Translations under genes and position numbers: made by a program | NCBI RefSeq assembly: GCF_004001325.1 | Contig: NZ_AP018722.1 | Coordinates: 310,001-374,000 of the forward strand | Origin: Thiomicrorhabdus aquaedulcis | GTDB taxonomy: Bacteria > Pseudomonadota > Gammaproteobacteria > Thiomicrospirales > Thiomicrospiraceae | Reading direction: 5' to 3' | Length of the DNA: 64,000 nt | In this document: positions 28,705-36,174 of the stretch, piece after piece | Layout: every line of letters begins with the position of its first letter | Numbering within the stretch: the stretch's first letter is position 1 | The notes under the pieces: model-generated | The model's database searches: none | Seen by the model: only the letters and a program-made list of their open reading frames with translations | Told to the model about the DNA's origin: nothing

Positions 28705-30060
28705 TTAAATTTGCGCAATGCTTAAGGTTTGACCAGGCCTGGTCAAGACCTGTTTAACCGCATTAATTAATGCATCGGTAAGTGTTTGTAGGTCTTCTTT
28801 TGCAATGTTAAACGCCGGCATGGTGTACACCAAGTTGCCGAACGGTCTTAACCATGCACCGTGTTGCAGTGCGATGGTTTGAATTTGTAGACCCAAATCG
28901 TTACGTTCCAGTTCAACCACCCCAATCGCGCCCAAGACGCGAACATCTACAACCCCCGGCAGGGTTTTTAAGGGGTTAAGGTGTTGGCTAAAATGCGCAG
29001 TGATGTACGTAATCTGTGTTTGCCAAGGGCTGTTTAGCAGCACGTTAATGCTTGCCAACGCGGCTGCACACGCCAGCGGATTGGCCATGAACGTGGGGCC
29101 GTGCATGAGCAAACCGGGTTGACCCTGGCTTACGCCGTCGCTAACGTTTTGGGTGCATAAGGTGGCGGCTAAACTTACCGTGCCGCCTGTTAAGGCTTTG
29201 CCAATGCACATAATGTCTGGGGTAATGCCCGCCCATTCGCTCGCAAAGAGCTTGCCGGTGCGCCCAAAGCCCGTAGCAATTTCGTCCACAATCAGCAATA
29301 CGTTGTATTGGGTGCACAGCGCACGTACTTGTTTTAGATAGTCGGGGCGATAAAATCGCATGCCACCCGCCCCTTGCACAATTGGCTCAATGGTGACGGC
29401 GGCAATGTGGGGGTGATGTTGAGAAAGTAACGCTTCAAAGGCGGCGATGTCGCTGTCGCTGTCGTCTTCTGAACAGTCAAAGCCAAGATGGGGCGCGGGG
29501 GCAAACAGATGCGGGGTAAGTAAGTGACCAAATAACGGGTGCATGCCGCTGTCTGGGTCGCAAACGGCCATAGTGGCAAAGGTGTCGCCGTGATAGCCGT
29601 TGCGAACGGTTAACAGGCGGTTTTTATCAGGACGTAGTTGGCTAATCCAATATTGTAATGCCATTTTTATGGCGACTTCCATGGCTACCGAACCGGAATC
29701 GCTGTAAAACACTTTGTCCAGGCCTGGTGGAACGATGTTTAACAGGGCTTTGGTAAGTGCAATGGCCGGTTCATGAGTAAGCCCACCAAACATAATGTGC
29801 GGCATGGTGTCAATTTGTTGGTGCATGGCCGCGCAAATGTCAGGGTGGTTGTAGCCATGAATGGCCGCCCACCAAGAGGACATGCCATCCACCACCACCT
29901 GCTGATTAGCCAATGTAATGTGAGAGCCGCTGGTGCTGATAACGCCCAACACGTTGAGAGGGTTGGGAACTTTTGCATAAGGGTGCCAAATATGTTGGCG
30001 ATCAAATTCCAGTAAGCTTTGCCAGTGTGCCGATGCTGCGGTGTTGTGGGTGAGTGTCAT
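28705..30060 (-). CDS. bioA: adenosylmethionine-8-amino-7-oxononanoate aminotransferase
   Basis: PLP aminotransferase that forms 7,8-diaminopelargonate, the BioD substrate, using AdoMet as amino donor. The 451-residue protein has DGMSSWWAAIHGYNHP near 58-73, the PLP Asp259 in LIVDEIATGFGRTG, and the Schiff-base Lys288 in IGKALTGG. The C-terminus ends LTRPGQTLSIAQI, where TRPG is encoded by an exact palindrome copy (residues 440-443) and so may be a late addition. It follows truC by 28 bases on the minus strand, with no other biotin gene nearby. Confidence 0.95.
   Translation of the reverse strand: MTLTHNTAASAHWQSLLEFDRQHIWHPYAKVPNPLNVLGVISTSGSHITLANQQVVVDGMSSWWAAIHGYNHPDICAAMHQQIDTMPHIMFGGLTHEPAIALTKALLNIVPPGLDKVFYSDSGSVAMEVAIKMALQYWISQLRPDKNRLLTVRNGYHGDTFATMAVCDPDSGMHPLFGHLLTPHLFAPAPHLGFDCSEDDSDSDIAAFEALLSQHHPHIAAVTIEPIVQGAGGMRFYRPDYLKQVRALCTQYNVLLIVDEIATGFGRTGKLFASEWAGITPDIMCIGKALTGGTVSLAATLCTQNVSDGVSQGQPGLLMHGPTFMANPLACAAALASINVLLNSPWQTQITYITAHFSQHLNPLKTLPGVVDVRVLGAIGVVELERNDLGLQIQTIALQHGAWLRPFGNLVYTMPAFNIAKEDLQTLTDALINAVKQVLTRPGQTLSIAQI
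28729..28746. repeat. ACCAGGCCTGGT palindrome, copy 14 (18-bp form, inside bioA)
   Basis: TTGACCAGGCCTGGTCAA with the exact core at 28732-28743, read as TRPG in the last 12 codons of bioA. Confidence 0.9.
29717..29728. repeat. one-mismatch ACCAGGCCTGGT copy inside bioA
   Basis: TCCAGGCCTGGT lies within bioA and is read as PPGLDK on the minus strand. Confidence 0.5.
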
Positions 30061-30088
30061 GTTTAAATATCCAAATTACCGTTGTTAA

Positions 30089-30844
30089 TTAGTGAGCGTT
30101 AAAGTGGTGTGTAAAGCCCAATGCGTCGAGCGCAATTTGAAATGAGGGTTCGGGCGGGCAGTGCAGTGCCACGGTTTGCTGGCTAACCGGGTGAATAAAA
30201 CTTAATTGAGTGGCGGCCAGGTAAAGGCGATGTTGTCCAAGCCAGTCATTAAAAAAATGATTATGATGCCGATCGCCGTGGCTAACATCGCCAATAATGG
30301 GGTGGCTAATGTAGTTTAAATGACGTCTTAACTGGTGCTTGCGGCCAGTTGTGGGGTTAAGCTCTAATAGACTGTAACGCGCGGTTGGGTACTGACCAAT
30401 TTGCTGGGAAATACTTGTTTTTTGAAGGCAGGAGAAGTGGGTCAAAGCTTCTTGATCTGCTTTGTCCAAGCGCGCGTCTTTATCGGCTATTTTATCGTAA
30501 TGAACTTTTAGTGGGGTATTGATGCTTCCATGCGTTGTTGGCCAACCACGGACAATGGCGTGGTACGTTTTTTGAAGGTCATGCTGGCTAAACTGTAAAC
30601 CCAGTTGTTGAGCGATAGTTGGTGACAGGGCAAACAGTAAAATGCCAGAAGTAGCTTTGTCTAAGCGATGCAGGGTATAAACCACCTGACCGATTAAGTC
30701 GCGCGTCATTTGCATGGCAAACTGCGTTTCATGGCGATCTAATGCGGTGCGATGCACTAATAAACCAGCAGGTTTATGGATCGCAACCATCCATTCGTCT
30801 TGATAAAGTATTGTAAAGCTGGATAAGTCGGTGTGTGTTTGCAT
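30089..30844 (-). CDS. truC: tRNA pseudouridine synthase C
   Basis: RluA-family pseudouridine synthase; the E. coli homologue modifies U65 of tRNAs. The 251-residue protein starts near ILYQDEWMVAIHKPAGLLVHRT and has the catalytic Asp62 in HRLDKATSG, AIVRGW, and the TTGRKHQLRRHL motif with PIIGDVSHGD. The extra acidic segment DKIADKDARLDKADQEA and the short length without an S4 domain fit TruC better than RluC/RluD. It is upstream of bioA on the same strand. Confidence 0.88.
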   Translation of the reverse strand: MQTHTDLSSFTILYQDEWMVAIHKPAGLLVHRTALDRHETQFAMQMTRDLIGQVVYTLHRLDKATSGILLFALSPTIAQQLGLQFSQHDLQKTYHAIVRGWPTTHGSINTPLKVHYDKIADKDARLDKADQEALTHFSCLQKTSISQQIGQYPTARYSLLELNPTTGRKHQLRRHLNYISHPIIGDVSHGDRHHNHFFNDWLGQHRLYLAATQLSFIHPVSQQTVALHCPPEPSFQIALDALGFTHHFNAH

Positions 30845-30983
30845 GATTTCAGTATGAGTTTAATAAGGATTATGAAAAATAATGGTAAACAGTATACCAG
30901 CCCTAAATGCCTATGAGGTCGAACGTGAATCCATCGTTAGAAGCAAAAACTCAAATTTAATGTATTTATTTTAAATGTAAGGG

Positions 30984-31011
30984 TTGACAGTCAATAAATA
31001 ATCTATAAAAT
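30984..31011 (+). promoter_or_regulatory. strong promoter of the tRNA-tuf operon
   Basis: Consensus TTGACA and TAAAAT with 16-base spacing, 15 bases before the tRNA-Tyr 5' end. An AT-rich upstream stretch (TTTATTTTAAA) could act as an UP element. Confidence 0.85.
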
Positions 31012-31026
31012 ACGCACTCACAAATT

Positions 31027-31111
31027 GGAGGGTTTCCCGAGCGGCCAAAGGGGGCAGACTGTAAATCTGCTGGCTCAGCCTTCGGTGGTTCGAATCCACC
31101 ACCCTCCACCA
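31027..31111 (+). tRNA. tRNA-Tyr (GTA)
   Basis: 85 bases with a long variable arm, anticodon GTA at 31061-31063, TTCGAAT T-loop and encoded CCA end. First gene of the tRNA-tuf operon. Confidence 0.97.
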
Positions 31112-31112
31112 T

Positions 31113-31187
31113 GCGGGTATCGTATATTGGCTATTACCTCGGCCTTCCAAGCCGATGAGAGGAGTTCGATTCTCCTTACCCGCTCCA
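31113..31187 (+). tRNA. tRNA-Gly (TCC)
   Basis: 75 bases starting GCGGGTA, anticodon TCC at 31146-31148 in a CTTCCAA loop, TTCGATT T-loop and encoded CCA. One base separates it from tRNA-Tyr. Confidence 0.96.
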
Positions 31188-31193
31188 AATTCT

Positions 31194-31244
31194 AAAAAGG
31201 CTCTCTTTGTTGGCAAGTTTAACGCTAATGCAGAGGGCCTTTTT
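31194..31244 (+). terminator. terminator-like hairpin between tRNA-Gly and tRNA-Thr
   Basis: A 13-bp stem (AAAAAGGCTCTCT with 31232-31244, one G-U pair) encloses a 25-base loop and ends in five T. It may cause partial termination or be a processing site inside the tRNA-tuf transcript. Confidence 0.5.
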
Positions 31245-31254
31245 AACATAACTT

Positions 31255-31330
31255 GCTCTTATAGCTCAGTCGGTAGAGCGCATCCATGGTAAGGATGAGG
31301 TCATCGGTTCGATTCCGATTAAGAGCTCCA
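31255..31330 (+). tRNA. tRNA-Thr (GGT)
   Basis: 76 bases starting GCTCTTA, anticodon GGT at 31288-31290, TTCGATT T-loop and encoded CCA. It directly precedes tuf, as thrT does in E. coli. Confidence 0.97.
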
Positions 31331-31385
31331 ATTTTATAGTCTTGGCACCGAACGCTAGCGTCGCTGCTTTAATGGAGTTTGCATC

Positions 31386-32576
31386 ATGGCAAAAGCAAAA
31401 TTTGAACGCGCGAAACTGCATGTGAATGTTGGAACCATCGGTCACGTTGACCATGGTAAGACAACTCTAACAGCGGCTTTAACAATCGTGCAAGGAAAGA
31501 AATTTGGTGGCGACATCAAAGACTTCGCATCAATCGATAACGCACCAGAAGAAAGAGAGCGTGGAATCACAATCTCTACTTCACACGTAGAATACGAATC
31601 AGAAACGCGTCACTATGCACACGTAGATTGCCCAGGTCACGCCGACTATGTAAAAAACATGATCACCGGTGCAGCGCAGATGGACGGAGCGATTCTAGTT
31701 TGTTCAGCCGCTGATGGCCCGATGCCACAAACGCGTGAACACATCCTGTTATCACGTCAAGTAGGCGTACCGTACATCGTAGTATTTCTAAACAAAGCCG
31801 ACATGGTAGATGACGAAGAACTACTAGAGCTTGTAGAAATGGAAGTACGTGAGCTGTTAGACATGTACGAATTCCCAGGTGATGACACGCCCGTTATCAT
31901 TGGTTCAGCCACACTAGCCATCGCTGGAGACACCTCGGAAATTGGTGCCCCTTCAGTAGAGCGTCTAGTAGCTGCATTAGATACCTACATTCCAGATCCA
32001 GTACGTGACACAGACAAGCCATTCCTAATGCCAGTAGAAGATATTTTCTCTATCCAAGGCCGTGGAACAGTAGCGACTGGTCGTATTGAAACAGGCATTG
32101 TAAAAGTAGGCGAAACAATTCAAATCGTCGGAATTCGTGACACGCAAGAAACCACGGTTACCGGTGTAGAAATGTTCCGCAAGCTACTTGATCAAGGACA
32201 AGCTGGAGACAACGTAGGTGTTCTACTACGTGGAACCAAGCGTGACGACATCGAGCGTGGACAAGTATTGGCGCACAAAGGCACAATCAAACCACACAAT
32301 AAGTTTGAAGCTGAAATCTATGTATTATCAAAAGACGAAGGTGGGCGTCATACTCCATTCTTCAACGGCTACCGCCCACAGTTCTACTTCCGTACTACGG
32401 ACGTAACAGGCGCATGTGAATTACCAGCAGGAATCGAAATGGTTATGCCAGGTGATAACGTACAGATGACTATTGAACTCATCAACCCGATCGCAATGGA
32501 CGAAGGTCTACGTTTTGCGATACGTGAAGGTGGACGTACAGTAGGCGCTGGTGTAGTTGCCAAAATTCTTGCTTAA
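31386..32576 (+). CDS. tuf: elongation factor Tu, copy 1
   Basis: GTPase that brings aminoacyl-tRNA to the ribosome. The 396-residue protein has the P-loop GHVDHGKT (19-26), the switch II DCPGH and NKAD. The gene is identical at the DNA level to the copy at 47724, and the identity spans 1199 bases from the ATG to eight bases past the stop, which points to gene conversion. This copy is in the tRNA-Tyr-Gly-Thr transcript, matching the tufB position in E. coli. A terminator with an embedded promoter follows. Confidence 0.98.
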   Translation: MAKAKFERAKLHVNVGTIGHVDHGKTTLTAALTIVQGKKFGGDIKDFASIDNAPEERERGITISTSHVEYESETRHYAHVDCPGHADYVKNMITGAAQMDGAILVCSAADGPMPQTREHILLSRQVGVPYIVVFLNKADMVDDEELLELVEMEVRELLDMYEFPGDDTPVIIGSATLAIAGDTSEIGAPSVERLVAALDTYIPDPVRDTDKPFLMPVEDIFSIQGRGTVATGRIETGIVKVGETIQIVGIRDTQETTVTGVEMFRKLLDQGQAGDNVGVLLRGTKRDDIERGQVLAHKGTIKPHNKFEAEIYVLSKDEGGRHTPFFNGYRPQFYFRTTDVTGACELPAGIEMVMPGDNVQMTIELINPIAMDEGLRFAIREGGRTVGAGVVAKILA

Positions 32577-32586
32577 TTGCAGGTAG

Positions 32587-32614
32587 TTGTAAAATTAAAA
32601 AAAGGGTGTATAAT
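32587..32614 (+). promoter_or_regulatory. promoter of tRNA-Trp, overlapping the tuf terminator
   Basis: TTGTAA and a perfect TATAAT (32609-32614) are spaced by 16 bases. The -10 box lies in the loop of the tuf terminator hairpin, so transcription would start in its T run, about 18 bases before tRNA-Trp. Confidence 0.65.
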
Positions 32615-32625
32615 GCCCTTTTTTT
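32597..32625 (+). terminator. intrinsic terminator of tuf copy 1
   Basis: Seven A plus GGG pair with CCC plus seven T around a nine-base loop, TGTATAATG. Confidence 0.8.
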
Positions 32626-32638
32626 ATAAACACATTCC

Positions 32639-32715
32639 AGGGGTATAGCTCCAATTGGTAGAGCAGCGGATTCCAAATCCGCGTGTTGGGAGTTCGAATC
32701 TCTCTACCCCTGCCA
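32639..32715 (+). tRNA. tRNA-Trp (CCA)
   Basis: Starts AGGGGTA, anticodon CCA at 32673-32675 in a TTCCAAA loop, TTCGAAT T-loop and encoded CCA end. It lies between tuf and secE, as in many gammaproteobacteria. Confidence 0.97.
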
Positions 32716-32775
32716 CATTCTAACGACCTGCATTTGAAAGGGTGCAGGTCGTTTTTCAATTAAGCTGATGGATTT

Positions 32776-33159
32776 ATGAGTAAAGAAGCAAACAGTCAAA
32801 GTGTCTCTGGTTCGCTTGATACGGCCAAAATGTTATTAGCCATTGTTGTTTTGGTGGGTTCTTTATTAGGGTATTACCTATTTAAAGATTTGCATGCCGT
32901 CGTTAGGGTTCTAGGGGTTGTTGCCGGTGTTGCGTTGGCTATATTTATTATGTATCAGACGACCGTTGGCAAAAACTGGTTTCATTACTTAACGCAAGCA
33001 AAGCGTGAAGTTAAGTTAGTAGTTTGGCCGACGCGCCCTGAAACTGTTCAAATGACATTAATCGTCTTTGTAGTAGTTATTCTGATGGGTATCTTTTTGT
33101 GGTTGATTGACATGTTCTTTTTATGGGCAGTAAAACTATTAACAGGACAAGGTGGTTAA
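32776..33159 (+). CDS. secE: preprotein translocase subunit SecE
   Basis: Small essential subunit of the SecYEG protein-export channel in the inner membrane. The 127-residue protein is the long three-helix form typical of gammaproteobacteria, with helices starting near MLLAIVVLVGSLLGYY, VVRVLGVVAGVALAIFI and MTLIVFVVVILMGIFLWLI. The conserved cytoplasmic amphipathic segment EVKLVVWPTRPET precedes the last helix. nusG follows after two bases, the usual arrangement. Confidence 0.95.
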   Translation: MSKEANSQSVSGSLDTAKMLLAIVVLVGSLLGYYLFKDLHAVVRVLGVVAGVALAIFIMYQTTVGKNWFHYLTQAKREVKLVVWPTRPETVQMTLIVFVVVILMGIFLWLIDMFFLWAVKLLTGQGG

Positions 33160-33161
33160 CT

Positions 33162-33694
33162 ATGGCACAAAGATGGTACGTCGTTCATGCTTATTCAGGT
33201 TATGAAAATAAAGTAAAAAAGAGTTTAACGGACTATGTTGAACGGGCTGGATTGCAAGATCAGTTTGGGGATGTTTTAGTTCCGTCTGAAGAAGTTATAG
33301 AAATTAGAGACGGAAAAAAAGAACCAGTGAGCGTAAGTTTTTTCCGGGTTACGTTTTAGTGCAAATGGAAATGACGGAAGAGTCATGGCATTTGGTTAAA
33401 AGCGTACCACAGGTTTTAGGATTTATTGGCGGCACTAGTGATCGCCCAGCCCCAATATCGCAAAAAGAAGTCGATCGTATTTTACAAAGAGTAGAAACGA
33501 GTGTCGATAAGCCGCGTCCTAAAGTTATGTATGAGCCTGGAGAAATGGTTCGAGTGGTCGATGGGCCGTTTAATGATTTTGAAGCGATTGTTGAAAATGT
33601 CGATTATGACAAAAATAAGTTACAAGTTTCAGTGTTAATCTTTGGTCGTTCAACACCGGTTGAGCTTGAGTTTACTCAGGTTGCTAAAGTTTAA
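33162..33694 (+). CDS. nusG: transcription antitermination factor NusG (single-base frameshift)
   Basis: Binds RNA polymerase and couples transcription to Rho or to the ribosome. The N-terminal NGN domain starts [15 protein letters not shown] and the C-terminal KOW domain has [17 protein letters not shown]. The frame breaks at a run of seven A (33314-33320). One more A would restore [13 protein letters not shown] and give a single protein of about 177 residues. Without it, translation stops at 33359. In an essential gene this is most likely a sequence error. The start at 33162 is set by homology; two bases separate it from secE. Confidence 0.93.
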
Positions 33695-33751
33695 TCTGAT
33701 TTTTTAATCTACTGGGAAGCTTAACGGCGCTATACCCATAAGGAGCAAGAC

Positions 33752-34180
33752 ATGGCTAAGAAAATTGCAGCCTATATTAAGTTACAAGTAAAAGCTGGGG
33801 AAGCAAACCCTAGTCCACCGGTTGGTCCTGCTTTAGGACAAAAAGGTGTTAATATCATGGAATTCTGTAAGGCGTTTAACGCTCAGACAGCGGGTCTAGA
33901 AAAAGGCTTGCCAATTCCAGTTGTTATCTCTGTTTACAGCGATAAAAGTTTTACATTTATTACCAAAACACCACCTGCTTCAGTATTGCTTAAAAAGGCA
34001 GCTGGCATTAAAAGTGGTAGCCCAATTCCTAACTTAAATAAAGTTGGAACGGTAACTCTGGCGCAAATTGAAGAAATTGCGAAAACTAAAATGGCCGATT
34101 TAAATGCAAATGATTTAGATGCAGCAGTCAAGACTATCTCGGGTTCTGCTCGAAGTATGGGTCTAGTGGTAGAGGGTTGA
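33752..34180 (+). CDS. rplK: 50S ribosomal protein L11
   Basis: Part of the GTPase-associated centre; binds 23S rRNA near 1070. The 142-residue protein starts [28 protein letters not shown] and has the C-terminal RNA-binding motif including GSARSMGL. A ribosome site (AAGGAG) precedes the ATG. rplA follows after four bases. In E. coli the L1 protein represses this pair. Confidence 0.98.
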   Translation: MAKKIAAYIKLQVKAGEANPSPPVGPALGQKGVNIMEFCKAFNAQTAGLEKGLPIPVVISVYSDKSFTFITKTPPASVLLKKAAGIKSGSPIPNLNKVGTVTLAQIEEIAKTKMADLNANDLDAAVKTISGSARSMGLVVEG

Positions 34181-34184
34181 TAAA

Positions 34185-34874
34185 ATGGCAAAACTAACTA
34201 AAAAACAAAAAGTTAACGCAGCGCGTATTGACACTAATGCTTCTTATAATTTTATTGAAGGTATCGATTTACTAAAAGAATTAGCAACTGCTAAATTTAC
34301 AGAGTCAGTTGATGTTTCAATTCGTTTAGGAATTGACCCACGTAAATCAGATCAAGTGGTGCGTGGCGCTACTGTTATGCCAAACGGAACTGGTAAAACA
34401 GTTCGCGTAGCTGTATTTACCGGTGAATCTAATCATGCAGCGGCTAAAGCTGCGGGTGCTGATTTTGTTGGTATGGAAGATTTGGCTGATGAAATCAAGA
34501 AAGGCATGATGGATTTTGACGTTGTCATTGCGTCTCCTGATGCTATGCGTGTTGTGGGTATGTTAGGTCAGGTTCTTGGACCACGTGGTTTAATGCCTAA
34601 CCCAAAAACAGGTACTGTAACACCTGATGTCGTAACAGCTATTAAAAACGCTAAAGCAGGCCAAGTGCGCTACCGTGCCGACAAGGCCGGTATTATTCAT
34701 GCTGCCATTGGTACTGTTAAATTTGATGCTGACAAATTACAAGAAAATTTAAAAGCTCTTCTTGAAGACTTAGTAAAAGCGAAGCCCGCTTCTGCTAAAG
34801 GTGTCTACATGAAGAAAGTGACTATTTCTACTACTATGGGCCCAGGCCTGTTGGTTGATCAGTCTTCAATATAA
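34185..34874 (+). CDS. rplA: 50S ribosomal protein L1
   Basis: Forms the L1 stalk at the E site and, in E. coli, acts as translational repressor of the rplK-rplA mRNA. The 229-residue protein has the family motifs [26 protein letters not shown] and [12 protein letters not shown]. Near the 3' end CCCAGGCCTGTT (34841-34852) resembles the palindrome family with two mismatches but encodes the conserved GPGL, so it is likely a coincidence. Confidence 0.98.
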   Translation: MAKLTKKQKVNAARIDTNASYNFIEGIDLLKELATAKFTESVDVSIRLGIDPRKSDQVVRGATVMPNGTGKTVRVAVFTGESNHAAAKAAGADFVGMEDLADEIKKGMMDFDVVIASPDAMRVVGMLGQVLGPRGLMPNPKTGTVTPDVVTAIKNAKAGQVRYRADKAGIIHAAIGTVKFDADKLQENLKALLEDLVKAKPASAKGVYMKKVTISTTMGPGLLVDQSSI

Positions 34875-34880
34875 TGATTT

Positions 34881-34901
34881 CTGCATTCCTAAGGGGTGCA
34901 G
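34881..34901 (+). other. short hairpin after rplA
   Basis: CTGCA/TGCAG stem around an 11-base loop, seven bases after the rplA stop. It may be part of a processing or attenuation region in the rplA-rplJ gap. Confidence 0.35.
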
Positions 34902-34960
34902 ATATTATTTGCGAATTGGGACTCTTTAAAACAAATTATGTTTGTAGTGAAGAGCGCCCA

Positions 34961-35050
34961 TCGCAGACCGTAGGCGAACGCTAAGGTGCGTTCTTAATAG
35001 ATTTAAGCCTACGTAGATGGAAGAGTTTAATAGCCGCAATGCTATTAAAC
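34961..35050 (+). promoter_or_regulatory. L10 leader: structured 5' region of rplJ-rplL
   Basis: Three nested or adjacent perfect stems are visible: CGTAGGC/GCCTACG (34969-34975 with 35007-35013), inside it GAACGC/GCGTTC (34976-34981 with 34988-34993), and a 10-bp stem GTTTAATAGC/GCTATTAAAC (35025-35034 with 35041-35050) ending six bases before the ribosome site. Position and layout match the known L10(L12)4 autoregulatory leader. Assignment to that Rfam family is inferred, not tested. Confidence 0.7.
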
Positions 35051-35064
35051 TGTTTGGAGGTTAT

Positions 35065-35565
35065 ATGGCGCTCAATATCGAAGATAAAAAGCTAGTCGTT
35101 GAAGAAGTTTCTGCTGTTGTGGCGGGTGCGGGTTCAGTGGTTGCAGCTGAATATCGTGGTTTGACGGTAGAGAAAATGACCCAACTTCGTGCAGCTGGTC
35201 GCAAGTCAAATGTTAAGATTCGTGTAATCAAAAACACTTTGGCTCGTCGTGCTGTTGCAGGCACTAAATTTGAAGACATGTCTGACACATTTGTTGGTCC
35301 GTTGGTTTTTGCTTTCTCTGGTGAAGAGTTAGGAAACGCTGCGCGTGTTCTAAAAGAATTTGCTAAAACGAATAATGCATTAGTGGTTAAGTCACTTTCA
35401 ATTGGTGAAGGCGTTATGGACGCAAGCCATTTAGATTTAGTGGCAGCTCTACCTACTTACAACGAAGCTCTAAGTAAACTATTGTTTGTGATGAAAGAAC
35501 CGGTTGCTAAATTGGCACGTGGTTTGGTTGCTGTTAAAGAACAGAAAGAATCAGAAGCAGCTTAA
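35065..35565 (+). CDS. rplJ: 50S ribosomal protein L10
   Basis: Anchors the L7/L12 stalk to the ribosome and, with L12, represses its own mRNA through the upstream leader. The 166-residue protein starts at ATG 35065 (MALNIEDKKLVVEEV), set by GGAGG; a longer frame from 35017 would run through the leader stems. Motifs include AEYRGLTVEKMTQLR and RVIKNTLARRAV. Confidence 0.97.
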   Translation: MALNIEDKKLVVEEVSAVVAGAGSVVAAEYRGLTVEKMTQLRAAGRKSNVKIRVIKNTLARRAVAGTKFEDMSDTFVGPLVFAFSGEELGNAARVLKEFAKTNNALVVKSLSIGEGVMDASHLDLVAALPTYNEALSKLLFVMKEPVAKLARGLVAVKEQKESEAA

Positions 35566-35617
35566 ATTTTACTTAAGCGTTATAAATATGAAACATAATT
35601 AAATTTTGGAGATAAAC

Positions 35618-35986
35618 ATGTCTGTATCAAAAGAAGATATTTTAGAAGCCGTTGCTAATATGTCAGTAATGGATGTAGTTGCTTTAGTAGCTGCTATGGA
35701 AGAGAAGTTTGGTGTTTCTGCAGCAGCTGTTGCAGTTGCAGGTCCTGCGGCTGCTGCGGCAGAAGTTGAAGAGCAAACTGAATTTAACGTAGTTCTAACT
35801 GGAGCTGGATCTAACAAAGTTGGCGCAATCAAAGCGGTTCGTGCAGCAACTGGTTTAGGCTTAAAAGAAGCTAAAGATGCAGTAGAAAGCGTTCCTTTCA
35901 CATTGAAAGAAGGTGTTTCTAAAGCTGAAGCTGAAGCATTAGCTAACGAGCTTAAAGAAGCTGGTGCAGAAGTAGAAATCAAATAA
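35618..35986 (+). CDS. rplL: 50S ribosomal protein L7/L12
   Basis: Flexible stalk protein that recruits translation GTPases. The 122-residue acidic protein has an N-terminal dimerisation helix ([28 protein letters not shown]), an Ala-rich hinge ([15 protein letters not shown]) and a C-terminal domain with [12 protein letters not shown] and [12 protein letters not shown]. The start ATG 35618 follows GGAG; an in-frame ATG at 35606 is too close upstream of that site to use it. Confidence 0.98.
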   Translation: MSVSKEDILEAVANMSVMDVVALVAAMEEKFGVSAAAVAVAGPAAAAAEVEEQTEFNVVLTGAGSNKVGAIKAVRAATGLGLKEAKDAVESVPFTLKEGVSKAEAEALANELKEAGAEVEIK

Positions 35987-36017
35987 TATTGGTTTTAGCT
36001 GTTTACAGCAGAGAGAT

Positions 36018-36043
36018 GGCTGGTGCTTTTGCACCGGCCTTTT
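36018..36043 (+). terminator. rplL-rpoB attenuator hairpin
   Basis: A 9-bp stem GGCTGGTGC/GCACCGGCC with a TTTT loop and a short T run. In E. coli a partial terminator at this position lowers rpoBC relative to rplJL transcription; the same role is inferred. The rest of 36044-36174 is AT-rich leader. Confidence 0.75.
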
Positions 36044-36174
36044 CTCGTTTTTAACAGTGTGTAAAAGTGTGATAGTTAATTTAATTTTTTTATTTTGCTA
36101 CAACAGTTTTATGCATTCTTTTAAATAGTCATTTGGCTGTTTAATTCTAAGCAATTCTATCGTCGAGGTTAACG

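Noticed and set aside
32218-32406. 62-codon frame inside tuf, repeated in the second tuf copy
   Set aside because: Its duplication only reflects the identity of the two tuf genes; it is an alternative frame of EF-Tu.
34841-34852. Palindrome-like CCCAGGCCTGTT in rplA
   Set aside because: It has two mismatches and encodes a conserved GPGL segment, so protein constraint explains it.
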